DNA from: Lysinibacillus pakistanensis
GTDB lineage: Bacteria > Bacillota > Bacilli > Bacillales_A > Planococcaceae
Direction of reading: 5' to 3'
DNA length: 64,000 nucleotides
NCBI GenBank assembly: GCA_001312325.1
Contig: BBDJ01000002.1
Location: forward strand, 124,001-188,000
Part shown: one piece after another, positions 9,953 to 21,700 of the stretch
Position numbering within the stretch: position 1 is the first letter of the stretch
Layout of the letters: every line of letters starts with the position of its first letter
The notes under the pieces: generated by a model
Told to the model about the DNA's origin: nothing
Database searches by the model: none
The model's input: only the letters and a program-made list of their open reading frames with translations
Made by a program: the position numbers and the translations under genes

Positions 9953-10667
9953 CTAATTTGTCTCCTTCAGAAGTAATTTATATCCTAAGCCCCTAACTGT
10001 GAGAAGATGGGTTGGTTTAGAGGGATCTTGCTCAATTTTTTTCACGAATCCGTCTCATATGAACCATTAATGTATTTTCGTAACCGTAGCTGTCGTCTCC
10101 CCAGACAGCCTGGCATAAGGCATCACTAGTGACAATTTTTCCGTTATTATTGTACAACTTTTGAAGGATTGCATGTTCCTTAGCTGTTAAAGGTATTTCT
10201 TCTTGATTTCTTTGTACAACCGCGCTATCTAAATCAATGATTAGATCCTCCAATCGAAAGACAGCTGAATCTTCTGTTACTGGGGAGGAATAGACTCTTT
10301 TTAGAATTGCTGTCAGTCGTAAAACCAATTCACGGGGCAGGAAGGGCTTTACAATATAATCATCTGCCCCTAAACCCAGTCCTAGTAATCGGTCTTCATC
10401 CTCACCTCGAGCAGAAAGAAAAAGCACTGGTATCTCAGAGAACTGCCTAATAGAGGTTAGAAGTGAGAATCCATCACCATCAGGTAGCATAACATCGAGA
10501 ATCGCAATATCAGGCTTAACTGTTCGGCAAATCGACAAAGCTGAGGCAAAATCGGCAGCAGTATATATACGAAAAAAGCCCTCTTTTCGTAAAAATTTCT
10601 CAATCATTATTATCATTTCCAATTCATCATCTACAATTAATATCTTTTTTTCTTTTAAATTCTCCAA
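9953..10667 (-). CDS. OmpR-family response regulator (frameshifted at the end)
   Basis: Residues 1-120 form the receiver with the acidic pair DD, phosphoacceptor in AILDVMLPDGDG and lysine in VKPF. Residues 135-237 form the OmpR/PhoB winged helix (LTAKEHAILQ, then MVHMRRIREK). A slip in the A7 run near 10034 is needed to reach the normal ending TVRGLGYKLLL and a stop at 9953-9955. The histidine kinase starts on the very next base, so the two are translationally coupled. About 100 bases separate this gene from YxeA, so it may also have its own promoter. Confidence 0.85.
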
Positions 10668-10769
10668 TGTGCATCACCTAATTTTAATTATACATATTTA
10701 AGGAAATGATTAACTCTTTTTTTAATTTCTATTTTAGATGGTATTTTTATATTGAAGTATAAAATTCTT

Positions 10770-11123
10770 TTATTTTGTATATAGCTGCTGTACCGTCTTA
10801 GGTAGTTCCTCGAAAGTAACCTCTTCCCAATGTGTAACGCCACGAAGCTTCGTATAATATAGTTGGAGATATGCTTCTTCTCTCAATTGTTTCCCCGCCG
10901 AAAACTCAAGCTTTTTTTCTTTTCCTTTCTTATTGTAGGCAGTTAGCTTATAATCGTAACGTTTATCTTCGTTTAGAACCCCGAAATCAATAACCTTTGT
11001 ATAATAGACAGTTTTTCCAGCGGGGCTATCAGGTATTAGCTTATCTGGAGTTATGAGGAACATTAACAAGCATCCAGAAATTATAATCATGAGTCCCAGT
11101 ACTAATAATATTTTTTTCATCAC
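10770..11123 (-). CDS. YxeA-family (DUF1093) secreted or membrane-anchored protein
   Basis: The 117-residue product has one N-terminal hydrophobic segment (residues 3-24). This is followed by the family pattern YYTKV...YDYKLTAYNKKGKEK and AYLQLYY...GVTHWEEV. YxeA-like proteins are small exported proteins of unknown function, often found beside bacitracin/lantibiotic-type ABC transporters and induced with them. Here it ends the three-gene transporter operon, 16 bases after the second permease. It is intact. Confidence 0.7.
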   Translation of the reverse strand: MMKKILLVLGLMIIISGCLLMFLITPDKLIPDSPAGKTVYYTKVIDFGVLNEDKRYDYKLTAYNKKGKEKKLEFSAGKQLREEAYLQLYYTKLRGVTHWEEVTFEELPKTVQQLYTK

Positions 11124-11139
11124 AAATTCCTCCTTGGCA

Positions 11140-11871
11140 TTAGGATGATTTAATATCTTTATTTTTCAATTGATTAATTGACATAGACGCAAAAATTACA
11201 ATAAAAGTCATATTCATCACCCAAAACAGAATGTTCTGTATACCCGTCATCTCCACTTGATTCAATACACTCATACCAAAAGTGAGTAACGAGTAAGGGA
11301 AAAATAAACCTAACTTTGCTATATACAAACCTAGTCCAATAAAGACTGCACATAGACTAATTCCAATTGGTATAGCAAAGCTACGGATTCGTAAAGACAA
11401 TGCCAATTGCAAAGATATAATAGATAGAGAAGCAAACCATCCTCTTATCGTCATGGATATCGTCTCTACTGGGAAAGGCTCTGATATGGTGAACAAGATT
11501 CCGGCCAGCAAATAGAGGCCTATAAATAGCATTTGTACAAACAAGATTAGAATGCTCACAACCACCAATTTTGCGATAAACACACTAGAAACAGATACAG
11601 GAGAGGTCATTAGCATATTCCAATTTCGATTTAAATGCTCAAGTCTGCATACATAGGCACAACAAATAGCAATCAAGATAGGAAGGAAAAACTCACCGTA
11701 AAACAAGCTGACTTGAGTCCATAAGCTGTACCAGCCATTTGTTAGAACACCCTGGTTAAAATAAAAATTTAAACATCCAATCAGCATACTTATGAGAGGA
11801 AGTACAACAAGTACAAAACCAATCCGGGAATGCCGTAATTTCAGAAATTCAGCATAAATACTTCTTTTCAT
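11140..11871 (-). CDS. LanG/MutG-type ABC transporter permease
   Basis: The 243-residue integral membrane protein has six predicted helices, an N-terminal KLRHSRIGFVLVVLPL and a RLEHLNRNW loop after the second helix. These are typical of the lantibiotic-immunity ABC permeases MutG/EpiG. Together with the upstream permease and ATPase it would form an exporter that clears peptide antibiotics from the membrane. It starts 12 bases after the first permease. It is intact. Confidence 0.7.
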   Translation of the reverse strand: MKRSIYAEFLKLRHSRIGFVLVVLPLISMLIGCLNFYFNQGVLTNGWYSLWTQVSLFYGEFFLPILIAICCAYVCRLEHLNRNWNMLMTSPVSVSSVFIAKLVVVSILILFVQMLFIGLYLLAGILFTISEPFPVETISMTIRGWFASLSIISLQLALSLRIRSFAIPIGISLCAVFIGLGLYIAKLGLFFPYSLLTFGMSVLNQVEMTGIQNILFWVMNMTFIVIFASMSINQLKNKDIKSS

Positions 11872-11883
11872 TAGCTCTCCTCC

Positions 11884-12634
11884 TTAGATTTCTTGCCTGG
11901 AAACATGAATGCGTCCAGCAATGTAGAATAGGGTGGTCATAATAACTGCTATTCCGATAATCACGAAATCAACAGGCTGTTTCATATAGGTACTAGAAGA
12001 CGCCGAGAATAGATAAGTAATCGGACTAAGATCCAAATAATAAGACCAGATAAAAATATGTCTGGCAGTAGCAGGGAACAGTCCAGCCGTCATTCCTATA
12101 AAGCCCCCAAGCATTCCCAAACACAATGCAAAAGCTTGGTTTTTGATAACTAAAGAAATCCATTGCTGAAGTGCTGTGACAGCGAGAGTTGTCAGTAAAG
12201 TACCCAAAATAAATCTCGTGAAAAATTCAATAGGTGGTGATCCAGGAAATTCCTTTATCAACCCAAACATAATCATGAGTAAGGTTTGTGCTAAGATGCC
12301 TAATAAGAGAAGACTGTTGGCGCATATATATTTCGCTACATATAGATGACCACGGCTCACATTGGTAGCAACAAGCATTTTCCATGTCTCTCCTTTGTGC
12401 TCCATATCACAAATCCGAGAGAGACAATGGCTGAAATAATCGGCATAAAAAGCCATTCATGGAGGATATAGTAAATATCACAGATTCCCAGATTGCATGT
12501 TCGGGATTACTCGCAATAGAACGACTAATAGACATGAAAGCCCATAGGATTTCTACAGTTAGCAATAATAGAATCATCATCCCTATTTTTTTACGACGAA
12601 TTTTGAAATATTCTAGCTTTAATGTTGTTATCAC
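11884..12634 (-). CDS. LanE/MutE-type ABC transporter permease (frameshifted)
   Basis: The GTG at 12634 overlaps the ATPase stop (bases 12631-12634). The N-terminus LKLEYFKIRRKKIGMM and the loop SRICDMEHKGETWKML are MutE/EpiE-like. About six helices are present. Two disturbances lie near 12420-12460: one missing base near a T5 run and an extra TC in TCTCTC. Correcting both gives NGLFMPIISAIVSRICD. Expected length is about 250 residues. It pairs with the next permease. Confidence 0.7.
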
Positions 12635-13550
12635 AAACTTCGCTCCTTCCCTGTAATTTCTAAGAAAATATTCTCTAAACTTTTTTTTATGCTCCTCAAT
12701 TCGGGTGACAGGAATATTATGATCGACAAGAAATTTGTTCATTTCTGCCACCTTCGTATCTACAAGATTCTCAAACACCAGCCAGCTGTCACTCTCAACC
12801 GGACAATAGCCTTGGGTAAGTAGCAAATGCTCAGCCTTGGTATTGTCCCCGGTTTTAAGAAAAATGGAGCTTTTACTTTTTTTTCTTAAGGTTTCCATTT
12901 TACCCTGGAATAGTAGATTCCCCTCACTAATAATACCAACTGAGGTAGCTATTTGATCAATCTCCGAAAGCAGATGACTTGAGAGCAATACAGTTATGCC
13001 ATAACTCGTAGGTAGGGATTTAATAAGTTCTCGAATTTCACCTATTCCTGCAGGATCAAGACCATTCGTTGGCTCATCAAGGATTAGCAGTTTGGGGAAA
13101 GCGAGAAGGGCCATTGCAATCCCTAGTCGTTGCTTCATTCCGAGCGAATATTGTTCGGCCTTTTTATTTTTATGATTTTCAAGTCGTACGATTCGAAGCG
13201 CCTCATCTACATTCTTATCGGGCACGTTTCGCAGCCGTTGCATAACCTTCATATTCTCAAGCCCCGTAAGATGACCATAATAGGAAGGTGACTCAATAAG
13301 CGACCCAGTTCGATGTAGAATGGAAGGACGATTTTTATTTAGGCTCTCTCCGAAAATTGTAATGGTCCCTTCAGAAGGTTTAACGAGTCCGAGTAGCATT
13401 TTCAGCGTGGTTGTTTTTCCAGCCCCGTTTGGTCCAAGAAACCCGTATATTTCTCCTTCTTGAACATGAAGATCAACCCTATTTACTGAATTAAAAGACC
13501 CATATTTTTTTGGATAAATTTTGCGTTTGCACAATAGCCGATGCAGTCAT
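12631..13550 (-). CDS. LanF/MutF-type ABC transporter ATPase (frameshifted)
   Basis: The true start is ATG 13548-13550 (MTASAIVQTQNLSKK). A slip in the A7 run near 13504-13511 joins it to the main frame. Walker A is GPNGAGKTT, the signature is YSLGMKQRLG and Walker B is LLILDEPTNGLD. Near the end a slip in A8 (about 12682-12689) restores the natural tail KKSLENIFLEITG and a TGA overlapping the permease start. About 305 residues, BcrA/MutF group. It is the first gene of a minus-strand operon running ATPase, permease, permease, YxeA and probably the regulator pair. Confidence 0.8.
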
Positions 13551-14000
13551 GTAAAAACCAGCTCCATTCAAATTTTTATTTTTTTCAGTTTCAACTTTAA
13601 TGAAATCACCTTTCCACAGTCTAAAGGCAATCTTACAGCAACCTTAAATAACTAATTCCCTTAAATTAGAGGGCAATCTTTAATTTAAAAAAGAGAAAAG
13701 CTGATGATCTTCACAGGAATCATCAGCTTTCCTATATTTTTATGGCCATGAGGAGCACGCCAAATATTTTAACAAGATTTATTTAATAATAGCTTCACTT
13801 GCTTTTTTAGATATATTTGGTCTGAAGTAGAGTAGGTTTTAATAACCAAATAAAGTAATAACTTTTTTTTATGTTGCAAATACAACAAAATGAGTATATA
13901 TTAAGCAAATACGAATAAGGGTTTTTTTTGACCTCTTAGTTATAGATCTATTACGCCATATTAATTAAATTTAAATCGTTAAGGAGAATCAAAGAAGATA
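13551..14000. other. Divergent promoter region with a strong hairpin
   Basis: AAGCTGATGAT (13698-13708) and ATCATCAGCTT (13719-13729) form an 11-bp perfect stem with a 10-base loop. On the minus strand it is followed by TTCTCTTTTTT. It lies 150 bases upstream of the ABC operon start, where no gene ends. It could be a leader attenuator or a bidirectional terminator left from a lost gene. Otherwise nothing recognised. Confidence 0.5.
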
Positions 14001-14444
14001 ATGAATTGGCAGATAAAAGAATTTAATCAATTAACTACAAAAGAATTATATGAAATTTTAAAAGTAAGAGCAGAAGTATTTGTAGTCGAGCAGCAATGTA
14101 TATTCCAAGATTTAGATTCAAAAGATGAAGTATCCTATCATCTGTTCTTGGAAGATCATTCTGAAATAGTCGCTTATTTAAGAATCCTGCCTCCAAATAT
14201 TTCATATTCTGAAGTTGCAATTGGCAGAGTTCTCACTAAAGCAGAACATCGAAAGAAAGGCATTTCTAAGAAATTGGTTCAAAATGCTATAAATTTTGTG
14301 ACAGATATTTTGGGAGAACAGGCAATTAGGATTTCTGCACAGGCCTATTTGTTGAAGTTTTACAATGATTTAGGATTTGAGCCAGTGTCGGAAGTTTACT
14401 TGGAAGATGGTATAGAGCACATTGAAATGTTGTATAGGAAATAA
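14001..14444 (+). CDS. ElaA-type GNAT acetyltransferase
   Basis: Intact, 147 residues. The start MNWQIKEFNQLTTKELYEIL and KVRAEVFVVEQQC are typical of the ElaA group. The acetyl-CoA loop is IGRVLTKAEHRKKGISKKLV, and the C-terminal AYLLKFYNDLGFEP is the usual GNAT end. It transfers an acetyl group from acetyl-CoA to an amine; the physiological substrate of ElaA proteins is not known. A single-gene unit. Confidence 0.8.
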   Translation: MNWQIKEFNQLTTKELYEILKVRAEVFVVEQQCIFQDLDSKDEVSYHLFLEDHSEIVAYLRILPPNISYSEVAIGRVLTKAEHRKKGISKKLVQNAINFVTDILGEQAIRISAQAYLLKFYNDLGFEPVSEVYLEDGIEHIEMLYRK

Positions 14445-14861
14445 ATTTTAATCTAGATATTCACTGTATAAATTAAATTACTCGTTAAAAAATTGGTAAT
14501 TAAACCATCTATTCATTTATCGCATTTTCTAGTTTAAAAATAGTATGTTTAAAGATTTGCAATTATTAATCAGTTCATCAAGACGACATCCGTATGGGAA
14601 AGAAGGCTTGACTAAGGAATGACTATCATTATCACTTTTCCAATGATAACTACAAAGTATTTAAATTCATGCTATACATTTGAATTTTTAACCTTTCGTA
14701 TTCCCAATGTTACGGCTCATTTGCGCTTTCTTGCATATAACGACGTAACATTTTTTATTTGTTCATATTCCGTTCATATTATCGTCATAGAGAATATATC
14801 TTCGTCCAATAAGCTATCTTTAATGCTCATATAGGATAGCTAAGAAAAGGAGAAGGTACGA
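14445..14861. other. Intergenic stretch, nothing recognised
   Basis: About 400 AT-rich bases. The 71-residue frame at 14619-14834 has no ribosome-binding site and no family pattern. The last 40 bases carry an AAAGGAGAAGG ribosome-binding site for the next gene. Confidence 0.4.
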
Positions 14862-15839
14862 GTGAAACTAAAAGAAGAGATAATGAAAAGGAGGATGGGT
14901 AAACCGCTCATTCTTATGCTTAAAGCAATCGGAGTTATAGTTATTGCAATAGCACTTTTTCTGGTCATTGTTTTTATCGTTCATATTGTCTGTAATAAAT
15001 TCGAGCAAGGAAAAATAGATATTTATGGTCAGCCTGTAACTGTAGACGGGAAGGATATGAATGTCTTCATTCAAGGAGAAGGCAAAGAAACCATCGTGCT
15101 CTTACCTGGTTATGGAACAGCAGCACCAGCACTTGATTTTAAACCACTAATAGATGAACTATCTCCATTTTACAAAGTTGTTGTAATTGAGCCTTTTGGT
15201 TATGGATTAAGTGATTTAACCGAGAAGGAACGGAGTACAGAGAATATAGTCAGTGAAATACATGAAGCACTACAGCAACTTCATATTGAGCGGTATATTC
15301 TAATGGGCCACTCCATTTCGGGTCTTTACGGACTAGATTATGTGAACAAATATCCAGATGAAGTGAGTGCCTTTGTTGGGCTCGATAGCAGTGTTCCAAC
15401 GATAAGCGAGAAAAAGATTGATTCTTCAATCATTAGAACTATTAAACTACTAAAAAAATTCGGGTTTAGCTAGATTGCAAGTGAAGCTAAGTGATGATCC
15501 ATATGCCGAACTACCATATGATGAAAAAAACAAAAGAACAACTGAAAATTCTTAAGCACAAAAACATGTACAATCCCAGCCAGTTAAATGAAGCTGAAAT
15601 GATGTATGAAAATTTTAAAGCAGCTAAAAATTTATCATTCCCAAAAAAATCTTCCTGTTATTTTCTTTATACAAGCGAATCATCCAATCACTGACAGATG
15701 GGTGCCTGAGCATCAAAAACAAATAAAGGATTCTGTACATGGGAAAGTGATGACATTTGAAGGGGATCATTATTTATATCGTACCAAAGCACAAGAAATT
15801 GTAGAACATTTCAGGGCGTATATGGATCAAATAAAATAA
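14862..15839 (+). CDS. Membrane-anchored alpha/beta hydrolase (frameshifted)
   Basis: A GTG start follows AAGGAGAAGG. An N-terminal helix (residues about 20-43) would anchor the protein with the catalytic domain outside. The core shows LLPGYGTAAP, the nucleophile elbow GHSISG and a C-terminal FEGDHYLYRT with the catalytic histidine. Slips in A7 near 15452, A7 near 15527 and A7 near 15646 join the three visible frames into about 325 residues. It resembles exported hydrolases of the proline-iminopeptidase/haloperoxidase fold in Bacillales. Substrate unknown. Confidence 0.7.
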
Positions 15840-15979
15840 GCGTAGTAATTGTTTTGTTTCAATTAAATTGTCTAGCCAGTATTATCATGCAACGCTGTAT
15901 TTGCAACTTTGTTAATAGAAGATAAACTAGGTTTAAACATATATTATAAGTAATACAAATAGAACGTGGAGGGAATGCA

Positions 15980-17026
15980 ATGTCTAAAAATCAAAAGGTA
16001 ATAATTGTTGGTGCATCTATTGCTTATAATCTATCAAAAGTAAATCAGGATATCACGTTAGTTGAGAGCCATTCAAAAGCTAGCTGTGGTGTAACATCAA
16101 ATTCCTTTGCCTGGATTAATCCTTCAGGGCGTGTACCAGAAAACTTCCAACATTTGTATGACGGATCATTAGCAGAATATCACGTATTGGAAAAAGAGAT
16201 TCCAGAATTAAAGGTCGATTGGAACGGCTCCCTTTCATGGGGAATTCCTGTAAACATCAATAAATCTTATGTAGAAAAAAATAACTGGCCAGCAAGTATC
16301 GGACTTAGAACCTCATTTAAAAGAATATCCAAAGGAAGCTCTATATGCTTTTAAAGAAGGTGCGGTAGATCCTAATATTCTAACGAATCTTTTACTCAAG
16401 AAAGCCCAAGAAAATGGGGTAAATATATTGTTCGACACAAAAGTAACACAAGTTAAAAAGGAGGATGCTAAAGTTGTTGGCATACATACTTCAAAAGGTT
16501 TCTTAGAATCAGACGTAATCGTTTTGGCAAACGGTACAGCGTTACCTGAGCTTTGTAAGCCTCTTGGTATTGAGGTACCTGTTGAGTCATCACCTTCTAT
16601 TATTATTCGAATGAAATCTTCAAAAAAGCTTATTCACACATTAATTTCTAATTCAAGATTTGAAGCAAGACAGCTATCTGATACTACGTTAATTGCTGCG
16701 AAGATTATTTGGATGACTATGGAGAAAATGGACCAGAAGAGGTTGGAAAAAGAGCTTTAGAAACCCTACGCTACGATTTGGTAGATGGGGAACATTTAGA
16801 GTTAGAAAGTATCAAAGTAGGAATGAGGCCAATGCCAAAAGACGGTTACCCCATTGTCGGTTTTCACGATCAGGTAAAAGGACTTTATTTAGCAGTTATG
16901 CATTCTGCAATTACGTTATCTCCAGTTATTAGTCGATTGATTGCGAAGGAAATCGTAGATAATGTGCAGTTGGAAGAATTAGAAGGTTGTAGACTATCTC
17001 GATTTTACAAAGTAAATAAAATATGA
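15980..17026 (+). CDS. FAD-dependent oxidoreductase, DAO family (frameshifted, damaged FAD motif)
   Basis: Start after GGAGGG. The product resembles glycine/D-amino-acid oxidase-type proteins: GCVTSNSFAWIN-like segment near residue 37, VIVLANGTALP, GMRPMPKDGYPIVG and a C-terminal LAVMHSAITLSPVI. The N-terminal dinucleotide fold reads KVIIVGASIAYNL, whereas the family has VGxGIxGxSIAY. About five residues are missing, as if 15 bases were lost between two GTTGGTGCA-like repeats. Frames slip at A7 near 16276-16282 and near 16702. As written, FAD binding would be impaired. Substrate unknown. Confidence 0.7.
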
Positions 17027-17418
17027 GTAATTAAATATCAAGTTTTAATCATTCGAGAAAAGGCAAAAGCAATTCGACATAAGCATCCAAGTGTAGAATG
17101 TGTTACTACGATTGACAAACATGGACTATGCCACTCATTAATCTTAAAAGCATAGTTGTGAAACTATAAAGAGAGAGGGGGAAGGTAGTCAAGTGAAAAT
17201 ACTTAAAGAGCGTGTTATGGTTGATTTTGATATTTTTTTCATAATACGCTCTTTTCTATGTTCTATTAAAAACACTTATGTCTGTATATTATTTATTTTT
17301 CTAAAGCATACTTCAAATCAACTAGTTTGGATTTCAAAATTCTGAATGATTTAAGAGAGGGGGATGTTAAGTCGTTGGCATTGCATATAGTAAGTCATAA
17401 TTATTAGTAGGTTCCATT

Positions 17419-17655
17419 TCAGTTTCTAAAATAATTAAGTGCTAGTAATGTTGCCGAATTATATTCAGTAGGCAAATCGTCCTCAAAATAAATTGCCTCT
17501 ACTGGACAAACTAATTCACATGCCCCACAATCAATACAAATATCAGGATTAATCACATATTGGGTATCCGTCAAAACAATACAATTTACAGGACAGACAT
17601 CCAAACAGACAGCTGCTTTTTCATCTCTACATAATTCTGTAATTACAAAAGCCAT
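17419..17655 (-). CDS. 7Fe (3Fe-4S/4Fe-4S) ferredoxin, FdxA-like
   Basis: 78 residues, intact. Cysteines 9, 17, 21 and 25 in the first half and 40, 43, 46 and 50 in CIDCGACELVCP cover all ligands of the FdxA-type clusters: 9, 17 and 50 for the 3Fe-4S site; 21, 40, 43 and 46 for the 4Fe-4S site. It is a small soluble electron carrier. It begins 11 bases after the end of ywhD on the same strand, so the two are probably co-transcribed. Confidence 0.8.
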   Translation of the reverse strand: MAFVITELCRDEKAAVCLDVCPVNCIVLTDTQYVINPDICIDCGACELVCPVEAIYFEDDLPTEYNSATLLALNYFRN

Positions 17656-17666
17656 TATAAATCCCC

Positions 17667-18177
17667 CTAAATAGATAGTTGTTGTCTTAATTCTTCAGGT
17701 GACTGTTTCCAGTACTCCTCATTAAATCCAGATAAAAACTGATAAAGTAATTTTTTTTGAATTAATATCTACATGATTCAGGATAAATTGCCCTTTAAGT
17801 GCCTTATCCAAGTAATTTACTTGTTCTGGCAACGATTTATAGCCAAGTTTAATTCGGCGTTCTTCTTTTGATACGCGTACTTCACTTGCTGTACATCCCG
17901 CATAAAAAGGTCCGTTTTGAGCAATTTGAGTAGCTACCCAAACAATCCAATAACGATTATAATTGTCACTAGCATGAGCTAAATCTGGAGAAAATCGAAC
18001 TTTTTTTTTCAATTATACTTCGCCCATGTAAAGCTTCTAAGTCTATAAATACGTGTTCATTTTCACAATCTATTATAATAGGCGTTACATTATTTAAATC
18101 AAGGGTACCTACTCCGTAACCTCCATCTCCATCTGTTGAATCATTACTTAAAATAGTAAAATGCATTTTTGTTTCAT
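17667..18177 (-). CDS. ywhD: YwhD-family protein (frameshifted)
   Basis: The start is taken as ATG 18177 after AAAGGTGATT; an A5 slip then leads into FTILSNDSTDGDGGYGVGTL. The pattern VFIDLEALHGRS, then RYWIVWVATQI, then GYKSLPEQVNYLDKALK is diagnostic of YwhD, a Bacillales protein of unknown function. Slips in A/T8 runs near 18000-18007 and 17751-17758 restore the ending GFNEEYWKQSPEELRQQL and a stop at 17667. About 170 residues, as in B. subtilis. Confidence 0.75.
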
Positions 18178-18206
18178 AGAAATCACCTTTATACGATTTT
18201 GAATTT

Positions 18207-18413
18207 CTAGATTACCTCCGGATTTTGTTTATTTCGAATAAACCTAAACTCAGAATCTCCTAATAATTTTATAAATAAAATATACAACTTATTTTCATTT
18301 CTTGTCTTCAGGCTTACGTCTGAATTGTTTGAAATGGTAAAGTTGTAATCTGATCTTTTGTGTTGAAGTTCGCTAATATACAAAATTACATTTATATTGT
18401 TCATAAATGGCAC
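18207..18413 (-). CDS. Short hypothetical ORF upstream of ywhD
   Basis: Up to 68 residues (GTG start at 18413, or ATG nine bases later), rich in K, N, R and S. No family recognised and only a weak ribosome-binding site. It lies 30 bases upstream of ywhD in the same direction. The frame could be chance in AT-rich DNA. Confidence 0.25.
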   Translation of the reverse strand: MPFMNNINVILYISELQHKRSDYNFTISNNSDVSLKTRNENKLYILFIKLLGDSEFRFIRNKQNPEVI

Positions 18414-18707
18414 TTCTGATTGCTAAATAAATATAAGTTTATTTCTTGTCTTTGATTTAGAATCAAAAAATTCTGCAATGGATTTTATTAAATTAAAAAT
18501 CTTTGTTCAGATTTTGTTCAGGGAGGTTATATTAAAGTATATTATGTCAAAAAGTAAGCTAGGGTTACTTAGCGTTTTTTTTAGATTCAAAAAAATAATG
18601 AGGATTTGAATAGTCACTTTAATAATAAAAGTGTGTTAATTAAAAAAAAGTGTAAGCAATATGCTGTAATTATACATATGAATTTACTGAACTATGGAGG
18701 CATGATA

Positions 18708-21700
18708 ATGAAAAAGAATATCCTAATCATTGTGAGTATTATCATGCTGTTTGTTATTGTCTTTTCCCTTGGCAATTGGCATTATTTCTCCAATACCCAT
18801 CCCAAAATTGTAAACGAAGGATTGGTAAAGATAGATGCTGAGCAATTACAAAAGCCAGTAAAACTAGAAGGGGATTGGGCTTTTTATCCAAACCTTTTAA
18901 TTCCTCCAAAGGACAGGCTTGAAAACTACAAAAATAAAAAGGAGACATTACATGTACCCTTTAATTGGGAGACGTATGTAGAGCGAAATAAAGAGGGACT
19001 TGCTGTTGGTACCTATCATGTCAAAATAGAGGTACCGAGAGAAGGTTTTTACGGCTTATATATTAGAGCTATCCGACAAGCTAGTCGAGTTTTTATTAAT
19101 GGTGTAGAGGTTGGGGCTAAAGGAAATGCAAGCACAGTCTTAAGTAAATATCAATCTGAAAATGATGATAAATATACAGTATTTGCGTACAGTAATAATA
19201 AGGTACTAGATATTGTCATCCATGTAGCGAACTACAATTATTCACAGCCTGGTATCGTTTATCCTATTGAATTTGGCACGAAGAAGGTCATTCAACAGCA
19301 TTACAATTGGAAAGTGTTTATAGATGCATTGGTAAGTATTGGGCATATAGTCATTGGGGTCGTTTACATTCTTACATATATACAGAATCGCAAACGCAAA
19401 GAAGAGCTGTTCTTTGGTTTTTTTTACAATTTCTTTAGGGTTTTATATGGCATTTATTAATCAAAAAGTATTTTTTTCTATTAGTTTCAGAGATACTACC
19501 TGTCGATCAATTGCGGCTGCAGCTCGGTATCATTCCGATAGCATTACTAGCTTTGACACTATTTATCTATTCGATGTATCCGCATCTACAAAAAAAGAAA
19601 AATAATATATTGTCTTATCATTTTACTTGGTGTGGTATTTGTTTTTTTATGGTATATACAATCCAATTACAAAAAATCAAAGAGCCTCTTCAGATTTTGA
19701 GGTGTTCTGGAGAAAAATAGCTTATATCAGTGTTACTGCTCCGGTTGTATTATATAATCTATGGATTCTAATTAGGGTTATGCTACATCGACTAGAAGGT
19801 GTTCGTTATGTTCTAATCGTGATTTCAGCTATTTGTTGTTATTCAATTTTACTCACTTTAAATTTCTTAATGGGCATTCCTATAGATTATACAGAATTTG
19901 TGTTATTTTTACTGATTTTGTTCGGGTTTGCTTCATTATTAAATTTTCGTGCGAATCAAGCCTTTATGAAAATCCAAGCATTATCAGAAGAATTGCTGGC
20001 ACATAACCAAATGAAGGATGAATTTCTACTAAAAACTTCACATGAATTACGTACACCACTTAACGGTATTTTGAATTTATCAAAATCCTTAATGGAAGGG
20101 GCTCAGGGACCTTTAAAACGAGCGCAACAGGAGCAAGTCATTTTAATTCATAATGTCACACAGCGTTTAGGACATTTAGTAGAGGATTTGTTGTTTTCTT
20201 CAAATCAAATGACAGGAGAAGTAAGAGTTACCCCACGTAGTATCCCACCATCCGTTATTAATGAAGTAGTCGTAGAAATTCGTAGTATGATGTCAAAGAA
20301 TAGCCAAGTTAGTGTTAATGCTGAAGTGGATTTAGAATTACCTCATATATTCACGGATGAGTTACGCTTTAAGCAAGTTCTATATAATTTGTTGCAAAAC
20401 GCTATTAAATATACAGAAGTTGGAGAAATCAAAGTGACAGCCTTTGTCCATCAACAGCAGATGGTCATCCAAGTAAGTGATACAGGCTGTGGTATTCCAG
20501 CACAAGATTTAGATCGTATCTTTAATGCCTTCTATCAAGGAAATAATCATCAAAATAGGGAAGGGCTCGGTTTGGGTTTAAGTATTACTAAAAATATTGT
20601 TGAAAAATTAAATGGCGATATTCATGTTTCAAGTACGATAGGGCAAGGTACTACATTTACATTTACAATGCCACTTGCCACTGGCGAACATCTGAGCATA
20701 GAGCAATCGGCTACAATTGCCTCTGATACTATTACTGAAATACAGTTACAATTACCACTTATCTATAAAGGGAATAATAAAAAAAATACTTGTAGTGGAT
20801 GATAACCATGTCAATATAAAAGCTTTAGCTGATGCTTTAACACTTAAAGGATATACAGTTATTGCAGTCGATAATGGGTTTGATGCGATAGATTATATTA
20901 AAACTAATCATGTAGATTGTATGTTAATCGATCTAATGATGAATGGGATGTCAGGATATGAGCTATGTAAACGAGTACGTAAACAATTTGATATGCTGGA
21001 GCTACCTATTATTATCTTAACAGCGATTATGAAGCATTCTGATTTATTGGTAACCTTAAAAGTCGGTGCAAATGATTATTTACAGAAGCCTATTTCAATG
21101 GATGAACTTTTTATTCGCATCGAATCTTTATTAGCTGTTCGACAATCTTCAATAGATGCAATAGAGGTAGAAATGAATTATTTATATTCTCAGATTACTC
21201 CACATTTTGTTTATAATACGCTTAATACTATTATCGGTTTAAGCTATACAGATATGGACAACACTCGTGAAGCACTATATTGTTTAGCAACCTATTTCCG
21301 TGCAAAGCTTAATGTCCATTATCGAAATAGCTTTGTCTCTGTTGAAGAAGAGATGGAGCTTGTAAAAGCATATTTATATATTGAAAAGATGCGTTTTGGT
21401 GATCGATTAAGTATCAAATATGATATTGATGAATCCATTCAATTAATGATTCCTGCTTTATCTATTCAGCCATTAGTGGAAAATGCTGTTTTCCATGGTA
21501 TTTCTAAAAAAACAAGAGGGAGGAACCATTGAGGTAAGTGTCCAAAGGGAGGGACAATTTGTCCGAATCAAAATCTATGATAACGGAGTAGGTATGCCTG
21601 AGGAAAAACTACAGCAGCTGATAAACGAAGAAAGCACACGGATTGGATTTATGAATCCTTTAAAAAAATTTAAATTAATAAAAAATGCTAGTTTACGTTT

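Noticed and set aside
17048..17155. Short frame IIREKAKAIRHKHPSVECV... after the FAD oxidoreductase
   Set aside because: No start codon, no ribosome-binding site and no recognised family. It may be the end of a lost gene but cannot be supported.
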